29,439 nucleotides of DNA from Commensalibacter sp963921845 (GTDB taxonomy: Bacteria; Pseudomonadota; Alphaproteobacteria; Acetobacterales; Acetobacteraceae), in the NCBI RefSeq assembly GCF_963921845.1, contig NZ_CAWUGZ010000066.1, forward strand, positions 1 to 29,439, in the 5' to 3' direction. Of this stretch, positions 7,384 to 16,437 are shown piece by piece (position 1 is the stretch's first letter; every line of letters begins with the position of its first letter). The translations under genes and the position numbers were made by a program. The notes beneath the pieces are model-generated. The model saw only the letters and a program-made list of their open reading frames with translations. It did no database searches and was not told where the DNA came from.

Positions 7384-10300
7384 ATGCAATTAAAAAAAGA
7401 ACAAGACGAAAAATTAAATTCAGATAAGGTAAAAAAATATCGATGGCTTAGAAAGGTATTACTAACCTTTGCTACAATTTTTGGTTTTTTTGGATTGTCC
7501 TTAATGGTTTTGGGTACTTATCTAGCCACTCAACCTGTTGATCTTACATTTTTTGCAAAACATTGGCTTCCTGTGCCTGTTATTCACGGAGATAAAGGCA
7601 CGGTTGCCGGTAAGCTGACGTTCAATCAACTCGTTGTTGCTTGGCCAGTACAAAAGCAAGGATTGATGGCCCCTTTATATATAGAGGTTCATGGTCTTCG
7701 ATTATTGGATTCCCAAGGACATGTTAAGGGTTGTCTGGATTATGGCCAGGTAACCTTACCTATCTTACCTTTATTTAAAGGAGAACTAACCCCTCAATCC
7801 ATAAAAATATCAAGAGCTTCATTAAATTTAAAGAAAACTTTAGACAATCACATTGTTTTAGATGTGTTAAATCAAAAGACAACACATCGTCACTCAAAAG
7901 CGTACCATAATTTTTATAATCTAAAATATGTTGAGATCCAAGACGGGAATTTAAACCTGAGCGATGTTTCAGGAAAAAATGTATTACAAGTAAAAAAATT
8001 GAACATTAACGTACGGCAAGAACAGTACACGCACTCCATTGCTTTTCTAGGTAAAATGTCGACCAATGTTTACGTTAAAAATCAGGTTATAACGCTGGTG
8101 GCAGAGAGCTTGCCCCCTATGGTTTCTAATAGTCAGCATAATTTAGTAGATGCAAACCAAGAATTAAATTGGTCTGTGAAAATTTTTAACGTCAATCCAT
8201 CTACTGTTGAGAGCATTTTTCCCATCTGGAGTGACCTTAAGAAATTTGATGGTTTTATTAATGCTCAAGCGTTATTAAAATTAAGAACCATAGACATAAA
8301 AAAACCTTTTAAATTGTCGCAACTCGAGTTGAAGCCTCATTTGATAACACTAAATATGCAAATGGGGCATGGGTCTGTTCAGTTAAAAAATCAAGTAATG
8401 TACCCTTCTTCTATTCATGCGCAAATAACAGCGGATTTCACTAACGAATTAAAAAATCCTTTGCTGATTAAGGTGGAACAATTCGAAGTACAATTACGCT
8501 CACCCCAAGCCTTAACTAACGATAAAAGTGGCCCTTTGCTGCAATTTAAAGGGTATCTTCATCTTTCGCAGCTCTTGAATGCTAAGAACATGGACCTTGG
8601 GTTGGATTTTTACAGTCTAACCTTAAAATTTCAAACCTTACATCATTATTGGCCATCGTTTGTTGCAAAAGGTGCGTATGCCTGGGTTACCAAAAATATT
8701 ACCCATGGTATTGCGCACAATTTTCATCTTGTTGCTCGACTTACTAGCGATAAAGGGTGGGAATATCTGAATGTCACGCATCTATCGGGTGGTATTGAAC
8801 AGGCAGAGCAGATGCAAGTATATTGGTTAAGGCCAGTACCACCTTTACAAGATATGAAAGCACAATTAATTTTTGTGGATCCCGATCGGATCAAAATACA
8901 ATATCAGGGGGGGTATCAAATTGTTTATCCCAAAAATAAACCTACTAAATCTTACAATAAACTATCTGTTCCTAACGGAGAAATGTGGATTACTGGGCTA
9001 AGTAAGCATGATGAAATGAGTACGATTACCACCACGATTAAAGGATCTTTGCAAAATATCATAGCATTGTTGTATGAGCCTAGATTAAAGTTATTATCTC
9101 GTCATCCTGTTGGCTTCAAAACGATTTCTGGGGAGGTCAAAACGTTTTTACGCGTCGAACTGCCCTTGAAGAAAGATGTGAAAATTGAGCAAGTAAATAT
9201 TTCGGCACATAATAAAATTAACGATGCACATTTGGCGGGTGTTGCGTTAGGAAAGGATTTGCGAAATGCCGATTTAATGGTGGATGTGGATACAAAGCAT
9301 CTTGTGTTATCAGGCAATGGCTTATTCTCTACCTTTCCTGTTGATCTTACGTATACGCAAAATTTTTCCCATCAAAACCGTTCAAGTATTATTGAAAAAG
9401 CACATATGCATTTGCAAGTATCTCCTGAGGCGTTACAGAGATCAGCAATTGATTTGTCGGGTAATTTTTCGGGACAAGCATTTCTCGACGCGGATTATAT
9501 AAAATCATTCGATAAAAAAGCTTCGGTAAAACTCAATCTTAATTTAGGTCCTTCTGCGATATCTTTACCACTTTGGAATAAACCCTTAGGACAACAGGCC
9601 ATGGTGTCTGTTAAAATTTTATTGGATGATGATCATTTAAAGAGCATTCAGCAACTTGCTGCGTACGGCAAGGATTTATCGTTGCAAGCAAATACTGTGG
9701 TAAAAAATGAAACCATTGAGCAAGTTTCGCTGGAACATTTTCAAATAGGAAAATCAACCGGTACGGCAGTATTAAATTTCCCGTTAAGCAAAGAAGCTTT
9801 AGAAAACCCTTCCCAAGGCACTGTACGTTTATCGATAAAAGCACAAGATTTAGATATTAGCGCATTTGCTCGTCAATATCTTAAGGGTAAAAGTAAAAAA
9901 GAATTTGAAACAAGTAAATCCAGTGCCATTCACGTACCAATAGCGGTTACAGGGCGATATGATGGCCCCAGAGGAAGAAAATGGATCGTAAATTTGCAGA
10001 CAAGAAGAATTTTTTATGAAGAGAATAAGTTTCTAGGCGATGTAACGGCTTATCTAGAATACGATGGAATAAGATTAATGCATCTATCGTATGGTATGCG
10101 AAAACCTATCGTTGCCACCGCGTCTCTTTTTTCAGTAAATCACATGCGAAGGTTTCATTTGGAAGCCCAAGATTTTGGTAAGGCTCTTGCCGTCGTTGGC
10201 ATATCAGCGAAACTGAAAGGGGGGCATTTGGTGCTTGAGGGAAGATTGGATGACAATGAATCCAGTGCACCGTTTCGTGGAAAAATTTACGTAAACGATA

Positions 10301-10728
10301 TTACATTGAATGATGCCCCTTCCACACTTCTTAAGTTAAGTGATGCTTCTATTTACGGTTTGTTCAAGCGGCAAAAAGCCAAAGAAATTATTATTGATAG
10401 AATTGAGGGATTACTTTATTTTAAGGATGGTATATTCCAACTATCGGATGGTTTAATTCATAACGCTGAAATAGGCGCAACCCTTGCCGGTAATATTGAC
10501 GTAAAAAATTCCTTTTTGGATATGAAAGGAACCATTGTACCCGCTTACGCAATTAATAGTTTATTAGGAGGGTTGCCTGGGGTTGGTTTTTGGTTTAGTC
10601 CTGAAAAGGGTGGAGGATTCATTGCTGTTCCCTTTAACATCAAAGGACCGTTTGTAAAGCCTCGATTTGAGGTATATCCTTCTCGTATTTTTACACCTGG
10701 TGCGTTAAGAGAATTTTTTAGACCTTAA
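7384..10728 (+). CDS. YhdP/AsmA-like envelope protein
   Basis: A 1114-residue protein with a short cytoplasmic N-terminus rich in Lys, one membrane-spanning segment near residues 25-47 (LLTFATIFGFFGLSLMVLG), and a long periplasmic part made of beta-strand repeats. The C-terminal region matches the AsmA-like C-terminal module: LLKLSDASIYGLFKR, GLLYFKDGIFQLSDGLIHN, GATLAGNIDVKNSFLDMKGT, then PAYAINSLLGGLPGVG and a FNIKGPFVKPRF ending. The size and ending fit the YhdP/DUF3971 group of AsmA-like proteins. That family is thought to form bridge-like grooves that carry phospholipid between inner and outer membrane; this role is inferred from family members. Start ATG 7384 has a weak ribosome site. 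It is followed after 22 bases by rmuC and may share its transcript. Confidence 0.85.
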   Translation: MQLKKEQDEKLNSDKVKKYRWLRKVLLTFATIFGFFGLSLMVLGTYLATQPVDLTFFAKHWLPVPVIHGDKGTVAGKLTFNQLVVAWPVQKQGLMAPLYIEVHGLRLLDSQGHVKGCLDYGQVTLPILPLFKGELTPQSIKISRASLNLKKTLDNHIVLDVLNQKTTHRHSKAYHNFYNLKYVEIQDGNLNLSDVSGKNVLQVKKLNINVRQEQYTHSIAFLGKMSTNVYVKNQVITLVAESLPPMVSNSQHNLVDANQELNWSVKIFNVNPSTVESIFPIWSDLKKFDGFINAQALLKLRTIDIKKPFKLSQLELKPHLITLNMQMGHGSVQLKNQVMYPSSIHAQITADFTNELKNPLLIKVEQFEVQLRSPQALTNDKSGPLLQFKGYLHLSQLLNAKNMDLGLDFYSLTLKFQTLHHYWPSFVAKGAYAWVTKNITHGIAHNFHLVARLTSDKGWEYLNVTHLSGGIEQAEQMQVYWLRPVPPLQDMKAQLIFVDPDRIKIQYQGGYQIVYPKNKPTKSYNKLSVPNGEMWITGLSKHDEMSTITTTIKGSLQNIIALLYEPRLKLLSRHPVGFKTISGEVKTFLRVELPLKKDVKIEQVNISAHNKINDAHLAGVALGKDLRNADLMVDVDTKHLVLSGNGLFSTFPVDLTYTQNFSHQNRSSIIEKAHMHLQVSPEALQRSAIDLSGNFSGQAFLDADYIKSFDKKASVKLNLNLGPSAISLPLWNKPLGQQAMVSVKILLDDDHLKSIQQLAAYGKDLSLQANTVVKNETIEQVSLEHFQIGKSTGTAVLNFPLSKEALENPSQGTVRLSIKAQDLDISAFARQYLKGKSKKEFETSKSSAIHVPIAVTGRYDGPRGRKWIVNLQTRRIFYEENKFLGDVTAYLEYDGIRLMHLSYGMRKPIVATASLFSVNHMRRFHLEAQDFGKALAVVGISAKLKGGHLVLEGRLDDNESSAPFRGKIYVNDITLNDAPSTLLKLSDASIYGLFKRQKAKEIIIDRIEGLLYFKDGIFQLSDGLIHNAEIGATLAGNIDVKNSFLDMKGTIVPAYAINSLLGGLPGVGFWFSPEKGGGFIAVPFNIKGPFVKPRFEVYPSRIFTPGALREFFRP

Positions 10729-10750
10729 ATTTCCGAAAAAGATAATATTT

Positions 10751-11926
10751 ATGATTGATTTAGTATTAATCGCCTCAAATTTATTCCTTTTGGGGGTGGT
10801 TGTAGTTTTATTTATTCTAAAACAATCCAGTTCAAATCCTATTAAAAAAGATGAGTTACTCGAAAAAATTTCCTTTTCATTGGAAAAGGAGCTTAGTCAA
10901 CGATTGGCCTATCAAGAAAGCCAACAACGGCGTTTTGAAACTATTGAAAGAACATTGTCTGAGAAACTTTATTCAATGAATAACGATTTAATCAAGGAAC
11001 AATCTGCATTAAAACTAGAACAGGTAAAAGCAATGCAGAATCTTTCTGAAGAAAATTCAAAAAACCTAATGCAGTTACGACAAACGGTGTCTGAACGTTT
11101 GCATTATGCGGTAGAAGAGCAAATGCAATCTTCGTTTCAAAGAGTTTTAGAACAATTTTCACAAATCCAAAAAATGGTGGGAGAAGTAAGCTCGATTACG
11201 GTTCAAATAGGGGATTTAAAACGTTTATTTAGTAATGTAAAAACACGGGGTGGCTGGGCAGAGGCACAGTTGCGTTCCATTTTAGATGATATTTTACCGA
11301 CAGGGGCCTTTGAAACCAACGTTTATTTACGAGAAGGTAGCAAAGAAGTTGTTGAGTTTGCAGTTTATATGCCTGCTCAAGGTAAGATTAGACCTTTATT
11401 GGCCATTGATGCCAAATTTCCTACCGAATCTTATGAAAAAATGATTCAAGCGATGGAGCAGGGCGATAATCAGGCAGAACAAAATGCCAGAAGAGCTTTG
11501 GAAAGTACAGTAAAACAAGAGGCAAAAAAAATTGCTTCAAAATATATATTGCCGCCACAAACGGTAGATTTTGCCATTTTATATGTGCCTACCGATGGAT
11601 TATATACAGAAATTGCACGTATACCGGGTTTAATTGATGAGATTGGTCGTATTCATCAAGTTTTGGTTATGTCTCCCGCCTTAATGCCGCCTTTATTAAA
11701 GACTATTCATCTTGGCTATGTTTCATTGGCTTTAGGGGAAAAGACCGAGTTTATTTCCAAATTACTGGGTAAAACTCGTCAAGAGGTTGCTAGAATTGAT
11801 AGTGTTTTTGAAAAATTACTCCGGAACACAGAAGCAATGACGTGCACGATTTCTGAAGCCAAACGAAAAACGCAAAAGCTTACGCAAAGTTTACAAGAGA
11901 TTGGTAATGTCGAAGTTGATTCCTAA
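10751..11926 (+). CDS. rmuC: DNA recombination protein RmuC homologue
   Basis: A 391-residue protein with the RmuC plan: an N-terminal membrane anchor (residues 4-24), a coiled-coil stretch rich in Glu, Gln, Ser and Leu (about 35-135), and a C-terminal nuclease-like domain. The domain carries the signatures NVKTRGGWAEAQLRSIL and LLAIDAKFPTESY, the latter holding the Asp and Lys expected of a PD-(D/E)XK-type core. In E. coli, rmuC limits inversion between short inverted repeats; the biochemical activity is less well known. It is somewhat shorter than E. coli RmuC, mainly in the coiled coil. The upstream YhdP-like gene ends 22 bases before, which suggests an operon. No terminator hairpin follows. 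Confidence 0.92.
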   Translation: MIDLVLIASNLFLLGVVVVLFILKQSSSNPIKKDELLEKISFSLEKELSQRLAYQESQQRRFETIERTLSEKLYSMNNDLIKEQSALKLEQVKAMQNLSEENSKNLMQLRQTVSERLHYAVEEQMQSSFQRVLEQFSQIQKMVGEVSSITVQIGDLKRLFSNVKTRGGWAEAQLRSILDDILPTGAFETNVYLREGSKEVVEFAVYMPAQGKIRPLLAIDAKFPTESYEKMIQAMEQGDNQAEQNARRALESTVKQEAKKIASKYILPPQTVDFAILYVPTDGLYTEIARIPGLIDEIGRIHQVLVMSPALMPPLLKTIHLGYVSLALGEKTEFISKLLGKTRQEVARIDSVFEKLLRNTEAMTCTISEAKRKTQKLTQSLQEIGNVEVDS

Positions 11927-11984
11927 AACATATTATACATTTTTATTTTTAGTCAAATTTCGTAGGGTTTAATTAAGCGTCGTT

Positions 11985-12013
11985 TTGTCAATTTAGAGTG
12001 ATTTTTTTAATTT
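11985..12013 (+). promoter_or_regulatory. Candidate promoter for the efflux operon
   Basis: TTGTCA at 11985-11990 is separated by 17 bases from TAATTT at 12008-12013, about 20 bases upstream of the permease start. The -35 matches well and the -10 poorly. No regulator gene or clear operator palindrome adjoins it. Confidence 0.3.
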
Positions 12014-12034
12014 AGTGACGGAGCATCGTATCAC

Positions 12035-15000
12035 GTGAATGCCATCGTTATAACGGCTTTAAAACGTCCATACACTTTTGTGGTGTTGGCAATTTTAATT
12101 TTGGTTTTTGGTGTTCTTGCTATTTTTCGTACACCTACGGATATATTTCCTGATATTAAAATTCCTGTTGTTGCAGTCGTTTGGAATTATACAGGACTTA
12201 TGCCAGAGGATATGTCAGGACGAGTGGTTTATTATTATGAACGCACGCTTACGTCGACGGTAGATAATATTGAACATATTGAAAGTGGCTCTTTTTATGG
12301 CCGTGGTATTGTAAAAATTTTTTTTCAACCCGGAACGGATATTGCTGTAGCACAAACGCAAATAACATCTGTGTCTCAAACGGTGTTAAAACAAATGCCT
12401 CAGGGTATGACACCCCCTTTGATTTTGACCTATAATGCCTCTTCTATACCTGTTCTAATGCTAAAAGTTTCTTCTGATAGCATGACCCTTTCGCAATTGT
12501 ATGACATGGCATCGAACCTTATACGGCCTGCATTGGTTTCAGTACCAGGGGCAGCGTTGCCAGCACCTTATGGAGGGGTTTCCAGTTATGTTCAGGTCGA
12601 TTTAGATCAAACCCGTTTGCTGTCTCAAAATTTAACAGCTTCGGATGTAGGACGAGCTTTAAACAAACAAAATATTGTTTTACCTGCGGGAGATCAAAAA
12701 ATTGGTGCCATTGATTTCATGGTTCAGACCAATGCCACGCCGCGAGCTGTAGAGGAATTTAATAATATTCCTATTAAAAAAGTTGGCAATGCGGTCGTGT
12801 ATCTTCGAGATGTGGCATGGGTGCATCGTGGTGGACCTCCACAAACCAATCTGGTGTTGGTCAGAGGGCACAACGCGGTTCTAATGGTCGTTATGAAAAC
12901 GGGTGATGTCTCCACTTTGCGCGTTGTTTCCGGTATAAAAAACTTATTACCAAAAGTAAAAAGAACCTTACCGCCTAGTGTGAAAATTGACATTATTACC
13001 GATGCTTCAACCTTTGTAAAAGACTCGGTTGACAATGTTTTGCATGAAATGCTCATGGCAGCTCTATTAACCAGTATCGTTGTTATTTTATTTCTGGGTT
13101 CTTGGCGATCAACGTTAATTATAGCAACCTCCATCCCCTTGGCCATTTTATCTGCACTTATTGGCCTTCAACTTGTCGGGCAAACCATAAACGTTATGAC
13201 TTTAGGGGGGTTAGCCCTTGCGGTAGGTATCTTGGTGGATGATGCTACGGTTATGATTGAAAACATAGACACCCACTTAGATATGGGAAAAGATCTTTAT
13301 GATGCTATTGTAGAAGCTGCCAATCAGATTGTTATCCCTACCTTTGTTTCCACATTATGTATTTGTATTGTTTGGTTCCCTTTATTTGAATTAACTGGCG
13401 TAGGGGGATGGCTCTTTATGCCTATGGCTGAAGCAATTATATTTGCTATGATTGCTTCGTTTATTTTATCACGAACGTTGGTGCCAACAATGGCATATTA
13501 TCTTTTGCCAGCGCAAATTGCGGAACATAGTAACCCTTCTTTATCCCCGTCTTTTTATAAAAGATTTTTAAAAGCATTCGATACGCGTTTTGAAAAATTT
13601 AGAGAACGTTACCAAGCGTTATTGGAGTATTTGCTTTCAATACGAAAACGATTTATTTTAGTTTTTTTGATTTTTTCACTTTTATCGGTTTCTTTAGTTT
13701 TATTTATTGGTGAAGATTTTTTCCCAGAGATTAAGTCTCCAGAACTTGATTTACATATGCGTGCCCCTTTGGGAACGCGTATCGAAGAAACAGGAAAGAT
13801 TGCCTTTTTAGTTAACCAGGAAATGAAAAAATTATTACCCGGTCAAATTAAAGGGATTGTGAATAATTGCGGTTTGCCGTTTAGTAGCTTAAACCAAGCT
13901 TTTATTGCCACCCCTACGATTGGATCTCAAGATTGCGATGTGACTATTTCTTTAAACAACCAAAAATCCCCTGTGTCCGAGTATCGTCAAATTTTGAGAA
14001 AAGGATTACGGGAGAAATTTCCTGGCACTGTATTCTCGTTTATGCCAGGGGATATAACAGCAAAAATTTTAAATTTTGGTTTGCCTGCACCTATTAACGT
14101 TCAAATCGTTGGTCGTAATTTACAAAATAATTATGAGTTTGCCAAAAAATTATCTCAGAAATTACAGCTTATTCCTGGAATTGCTGATGTGCGCGTGCAA
14201 CAAACGCTTACCACGCCGACCTTAATGATTAACACCAATCGGTCATTTGCTCTTACTACCGGTCTCACCGAAGCAGATACTGCGAATAATGCTTTGGCGA
14301 CGCTATCGGGGAGTGGTCAGGTTGCCCCTTCGTATTGGCTTGATGTCAAAACAGGGGTATCCCACTTAGTGAATATACAGACGCCACAATCCGATTTGCA
14401 ATCCATGAATGACCTTGAAACTATACCAGTCAATGGTTTTGATAGTGCGAATGGTAAAACCAAAACGCAAATTTTAGGTTCTCTTAGTCGTATTACCCAA
14501 ACGGGCAGTGGAGGCGAAGTGTCTCATTATAATATCATGCCGGTTTTTGAAATTTACGCGAGCAATGAAGGTCGAGATTTGGGATCCATCAGTACTGCTG
14601 TGAATAAAATCGTTAAGGAGGTAACCCCGAAACTGCCAAGAGGATCCGCTATTGCAATTCGAGGTCAAGTCACCACGATGTATAATGCTTATACACAACT
14701 TTTAGGTGGGTTAGGTTTGTCTATTCTTCTGGTTTATTTGATTATTGTGGTGAATTTTCAATCTTGGCTTGATCCTTTTATTATTATTACTGCTTTGCCT
14801 GGTGCTTTGGCAGGAATTGCATGGGGATTGTTCATTACGCATAGTTCTTTATCTGTTCCTGCCCTAACGGGTGCAATTATGTGCGTGGGAACAGCGACCG
14901 CTAATTCTATATTGGTTGTGGCGTTTGCTCGCGAGCGCCTGGCCGTGCATGGAGATGCCATCTTGGCTGCAATTGAAGCGGGATATGGTCGTATTCGACC

Positions 15001-15184
15001 TGTATTAATGACCGCTTCCGCTATGATCATTGGTATGTTACCCATGTCATTAAGTAATACACAAAATGCACCTTTAGGCAGGGCAGTTATGGGAGGGTTA
15101 ACGGTTGCAACCTTTGCAACATTGCTTTTTGTGCCTTGTGTTTTTGCCCTCTTGTATCATCGTGAGAATAAAGGAAACAACTGA
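12035..15184 (+). CDS. RND efflux transporter, inner-membrane permease
   Basis: The 1049-residue protein is a full-length AcrB-type RND permease: an N-terminal transmembrane helix (PYTFVVLAILILVFGVLAIF), a large periplasmic loop, a helix bundle, a second helix near residue 540 (FILVFLIFSLLSVSLVLFIG), a second periplasmic loop and a C-terminal bundle. The TM4 motif ILVDDATVMIEN gives the proton-relay pair Asp402-Asp403. In TM10 the motif is VGTATANSIL, so Ala956 occupies the place of the relay lysine of AcrB (Lys940). This is a deviation from the classic drug exporters, seen as far as I recall in a subfamily common in this group of bacteria. GTG at 12035 is used, with CGGAG eleven bases upstream. 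Its stop overlaps the adaptor start by one base. Substrate cannot be told from sequence. Confidence 0.95.
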   Translation: MNAIVITALKRPYTFVVLAILILVFGVLAIFRTPTDIFPDIKIPVVAVVWNYTGLMPEDMSGRVVYYYERTLTSTVDNIEHIESGSFYGRGIVKIFFQPGTDIAVAQTQITSVSQTVLKQMPQGMTPPLILTYNASSIPVLMLKVSSDSMTLSQLYDMASNLIRPALVSVPGAALPAPYGGVSSYVQVDLDQTRLLSQNLTASDVGRALNKQNIVLPAGDQKIGAIDFMVQTNATPRAVEEFNNIPIKKVGNAVVYLRDVAWVHRGGPPQTNLVLVRGHNAVLMVVMKTGDVSTLRVVSGIKNLLPKVKRTLPPSVKIDIITDASTFVKDSVDNVLHEMLMAALLTSIVVILFLGSWRSTLIIATSIPLAILSALIGLQLVGQTINVMTLGGLALAVGILVDDATVMIENIDTHLDMGKDLYDAIVEAANQIVIPTFVSTLCICIVWFPLFELTGVGGWLFMPMAEAIIFAMIASFILSRTLVPTMAYYLLPAQIAEHSNPSLSPSFYKRFLKAFDTRFEKFRERYQALLEYLLSIRKRFILVFLIFSLLSVSLVLFIGEDFFPEIKSPELDLHMRAPLGTRIEETGKIAFLVNQEMKKLLPGQIKGIVNNCGLPFSSLNQAFIATPTIGSQDCDVTISLNNQKSPVSEYRQILRKGLREKFPGTVFSFMPGDITAKILNFGLPAPINVQIVGRNLQNNYEFAKKLSQKLQLIPGIADVRVQQTLTTPTLMINTNRSFALTTGLTEADTANNALATLSGSGQVAPSYWLDVKTGVSHLVNIQTPQSDLQSMNDLETIPVNGFDSANGKTKTQILGSLSRITQTGSGGEVSHYNIMPVFEIYASNEGRDLGSISTAVNKIVKEVTPKLPRGSAIAIRGQVTTMYNAYTQLLGGLGLSILLVYLIIVVNFQSWLDPFIIITALPGALAGIAWGLFITHSSLSVPALTGAIMCVGTATANSILVVAFARERLAVHGDAILAAIEAGYGRIRPVLMTASAMIIGMLPMSLSNTQNAPLGRAVMGGLTVATFATLLFVPCVFALLYHRENKGNN

Positions 15185-16437
15185 TGGCTGGGTTTTCTAG
15201 GAAAACAAAAATTATTACCATCGCGGTGGTTATAGGTATAGTCTTGTATACGGGAATAGAACTCATGCAACGACATGATACCGTACATGAATTGGCCAAA
15301 GAGGCAATTGAAAGTTCAATTCCAAGAGTGCAATGTATTCAACCGCAACCCGGTCCTAAAGTTCGTAATTTAATTTTGCCAGGTGATATTTATGCTTGGT
15401 ATCAAGCCCCTATTTATGCCCAAGTATCTGGGTACGTTCAAAAATGGTATAAAGATTATGGGGCTACGGTCCAAGCGGGGGATGTCCTAGCGACCATTGA
15501 AACGCCTAGCCTTGATGCCGAATACGAAGCCGCTAAAGCAAATTTAAATGTAGCACGAACGCGTTTTGAATTGGCTAAAGTAACCGCACAACGTTGGAAG
15601 GCCCTTTCTGGAACTAAAGCTGTTTCACAACAAGAAGTGGATGTTCAAGTCGCCAATGCTAAAGTTCAAAAAGCTCTGGTGGACGCGGCTAGTCATGAAG
15701 TGGCTCGGTATGAAGCGTTGCAAGCGTTTAAAAGTATAAGATCACCGTTTAATGGAGTGGTAACGTCCCGTTTAACGGATATTGGTGATTTTGTTAATAA
15801 TAATGGTGATCTCAGTCATCAAGGAAAAGCGACTGAGTTATTTACGGTTGCGGATATACAGAGACTTAGAGTTTTTGTAAATGTACCCCAGGATTATTCC
15901 TCTATTCTCAAACCAGGGTTAAAAGCTGAGTTAACCGCACTGCAATATCCTGGTAGAATCTTTAAGGCTAATTTCTTGACTTCTGCACGCGCCTTTAGTG
16001 TAGCCACTCGTACGGTAACCACAGAGTTGACCGTAGACAATGTTTCTCATCTTTTATGGCCGGGGGCGTTTGTAAGGGTTCACTTTATCGCACCGAGCGA
16101 TCCACACGTTTTGATTGTACCCGAACAAGCATTGATTTTTCGTGCGCAAGGAATGCAGTTAGCCGTAGTAGGATCTGATAATCGTATAAAATTGCGTAAT
16201 ATAGAATTGGGTAATAATCTTGGCAAAACGGTTCAAGTCTTATCGGGCATAAGCAAAACCGATCGAATTGTAAACAATCCTTCGGCAGGTTTGCTTGATG
16301 GTCAAGTGGTAAAAATTGTTGAGTCAACTCCTGGGTATAATGATGATTTCCATGCGACGGAACAGGCTACGTCTAAAACCGATGCAGCAGCTTTAAAGCA
16401 AAATTCAGTCCAGCCTGATGAGGGGCAACAACCTTGA
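15184..16437 (+). CDS. RND efflux periplasmic adaptor (membrane fusion protein)
   Basis: Links the inner-membrane permease to the outer-membrane channel. The 417-residue product has an uncleaved-looking N-terminal anchor (KIITIAVVIGIVLYTGIEL) with no lipobox. The first lipoyl half-motif is APIYAQVSGYVQKWYKDYGA followed by VQAGDVLATIETP. A helical hairpin spans roughly residues 113-180, the second lipoyl half is IRSPFNGVVTSRLTDIGDFV, and beta-barrel and membrane-proximal domains follow. The last 35 or so residues form a polar, Gln/Thr/Ala-rich tail. Its ATG lies within TGATG at the end of the permease gene, with AAAGGA upstream, so translation is coupled. Its own stop overlaps the next start in the same way. 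The order permease-adaptor-outer membrane factor differs from acrAB but is common in Acetobacteraceae operons. Confidence 0.95.
   Translation: MAGFSRKTKIITIAVVIGIVLYTGIELMQRHDTVHELAKEAIESSIPRVQCIQPQPGPKVRNLILPGDIYAWYQAPIYAQVSGYVQKWYKDYGATVQAGDVLATIETPSLDAEYEAAKANLNVARTRFELAKVTAQRWKALSGTKAVSQQEVDVQVANAKVQKALVDAASHEVARYEALQAFKSIRSPFNGVVTSRLTDIGDFVNNNGDLSHQGKATELFTVADIQRLRVFVNVPQDYSSILKPGLKAELTALQYPGRIFKANFLTSARAFSVATRTVTTELTVDNVSHLLWPGAFVRVHFIAPSDPHVLIVPEQALIFRAQGMQLAVVGSDNRIKLRNIELGNNLGKTVQVLSGISKTDRIVNNPSAGLLDGQVVKIVESTPGYNDDFHATEQATSKTDAAALKQNSVQPDEGQQP

Noticed and set aside
7330..7389. TTG at 7389 as the glnE start
   Set aside because: It would make glnE overlap the start of the divergent gene and add 20 residues unlike the family, while ATG 7329 has an AAAAGG site.
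12724..13146. 140-codon open frame on the minus strand inside the efflux permease gene
   Set aside because: It lies wholly within a well-supported RND gene, its translation has no recognisable motif, and it has no ribosome site of note.
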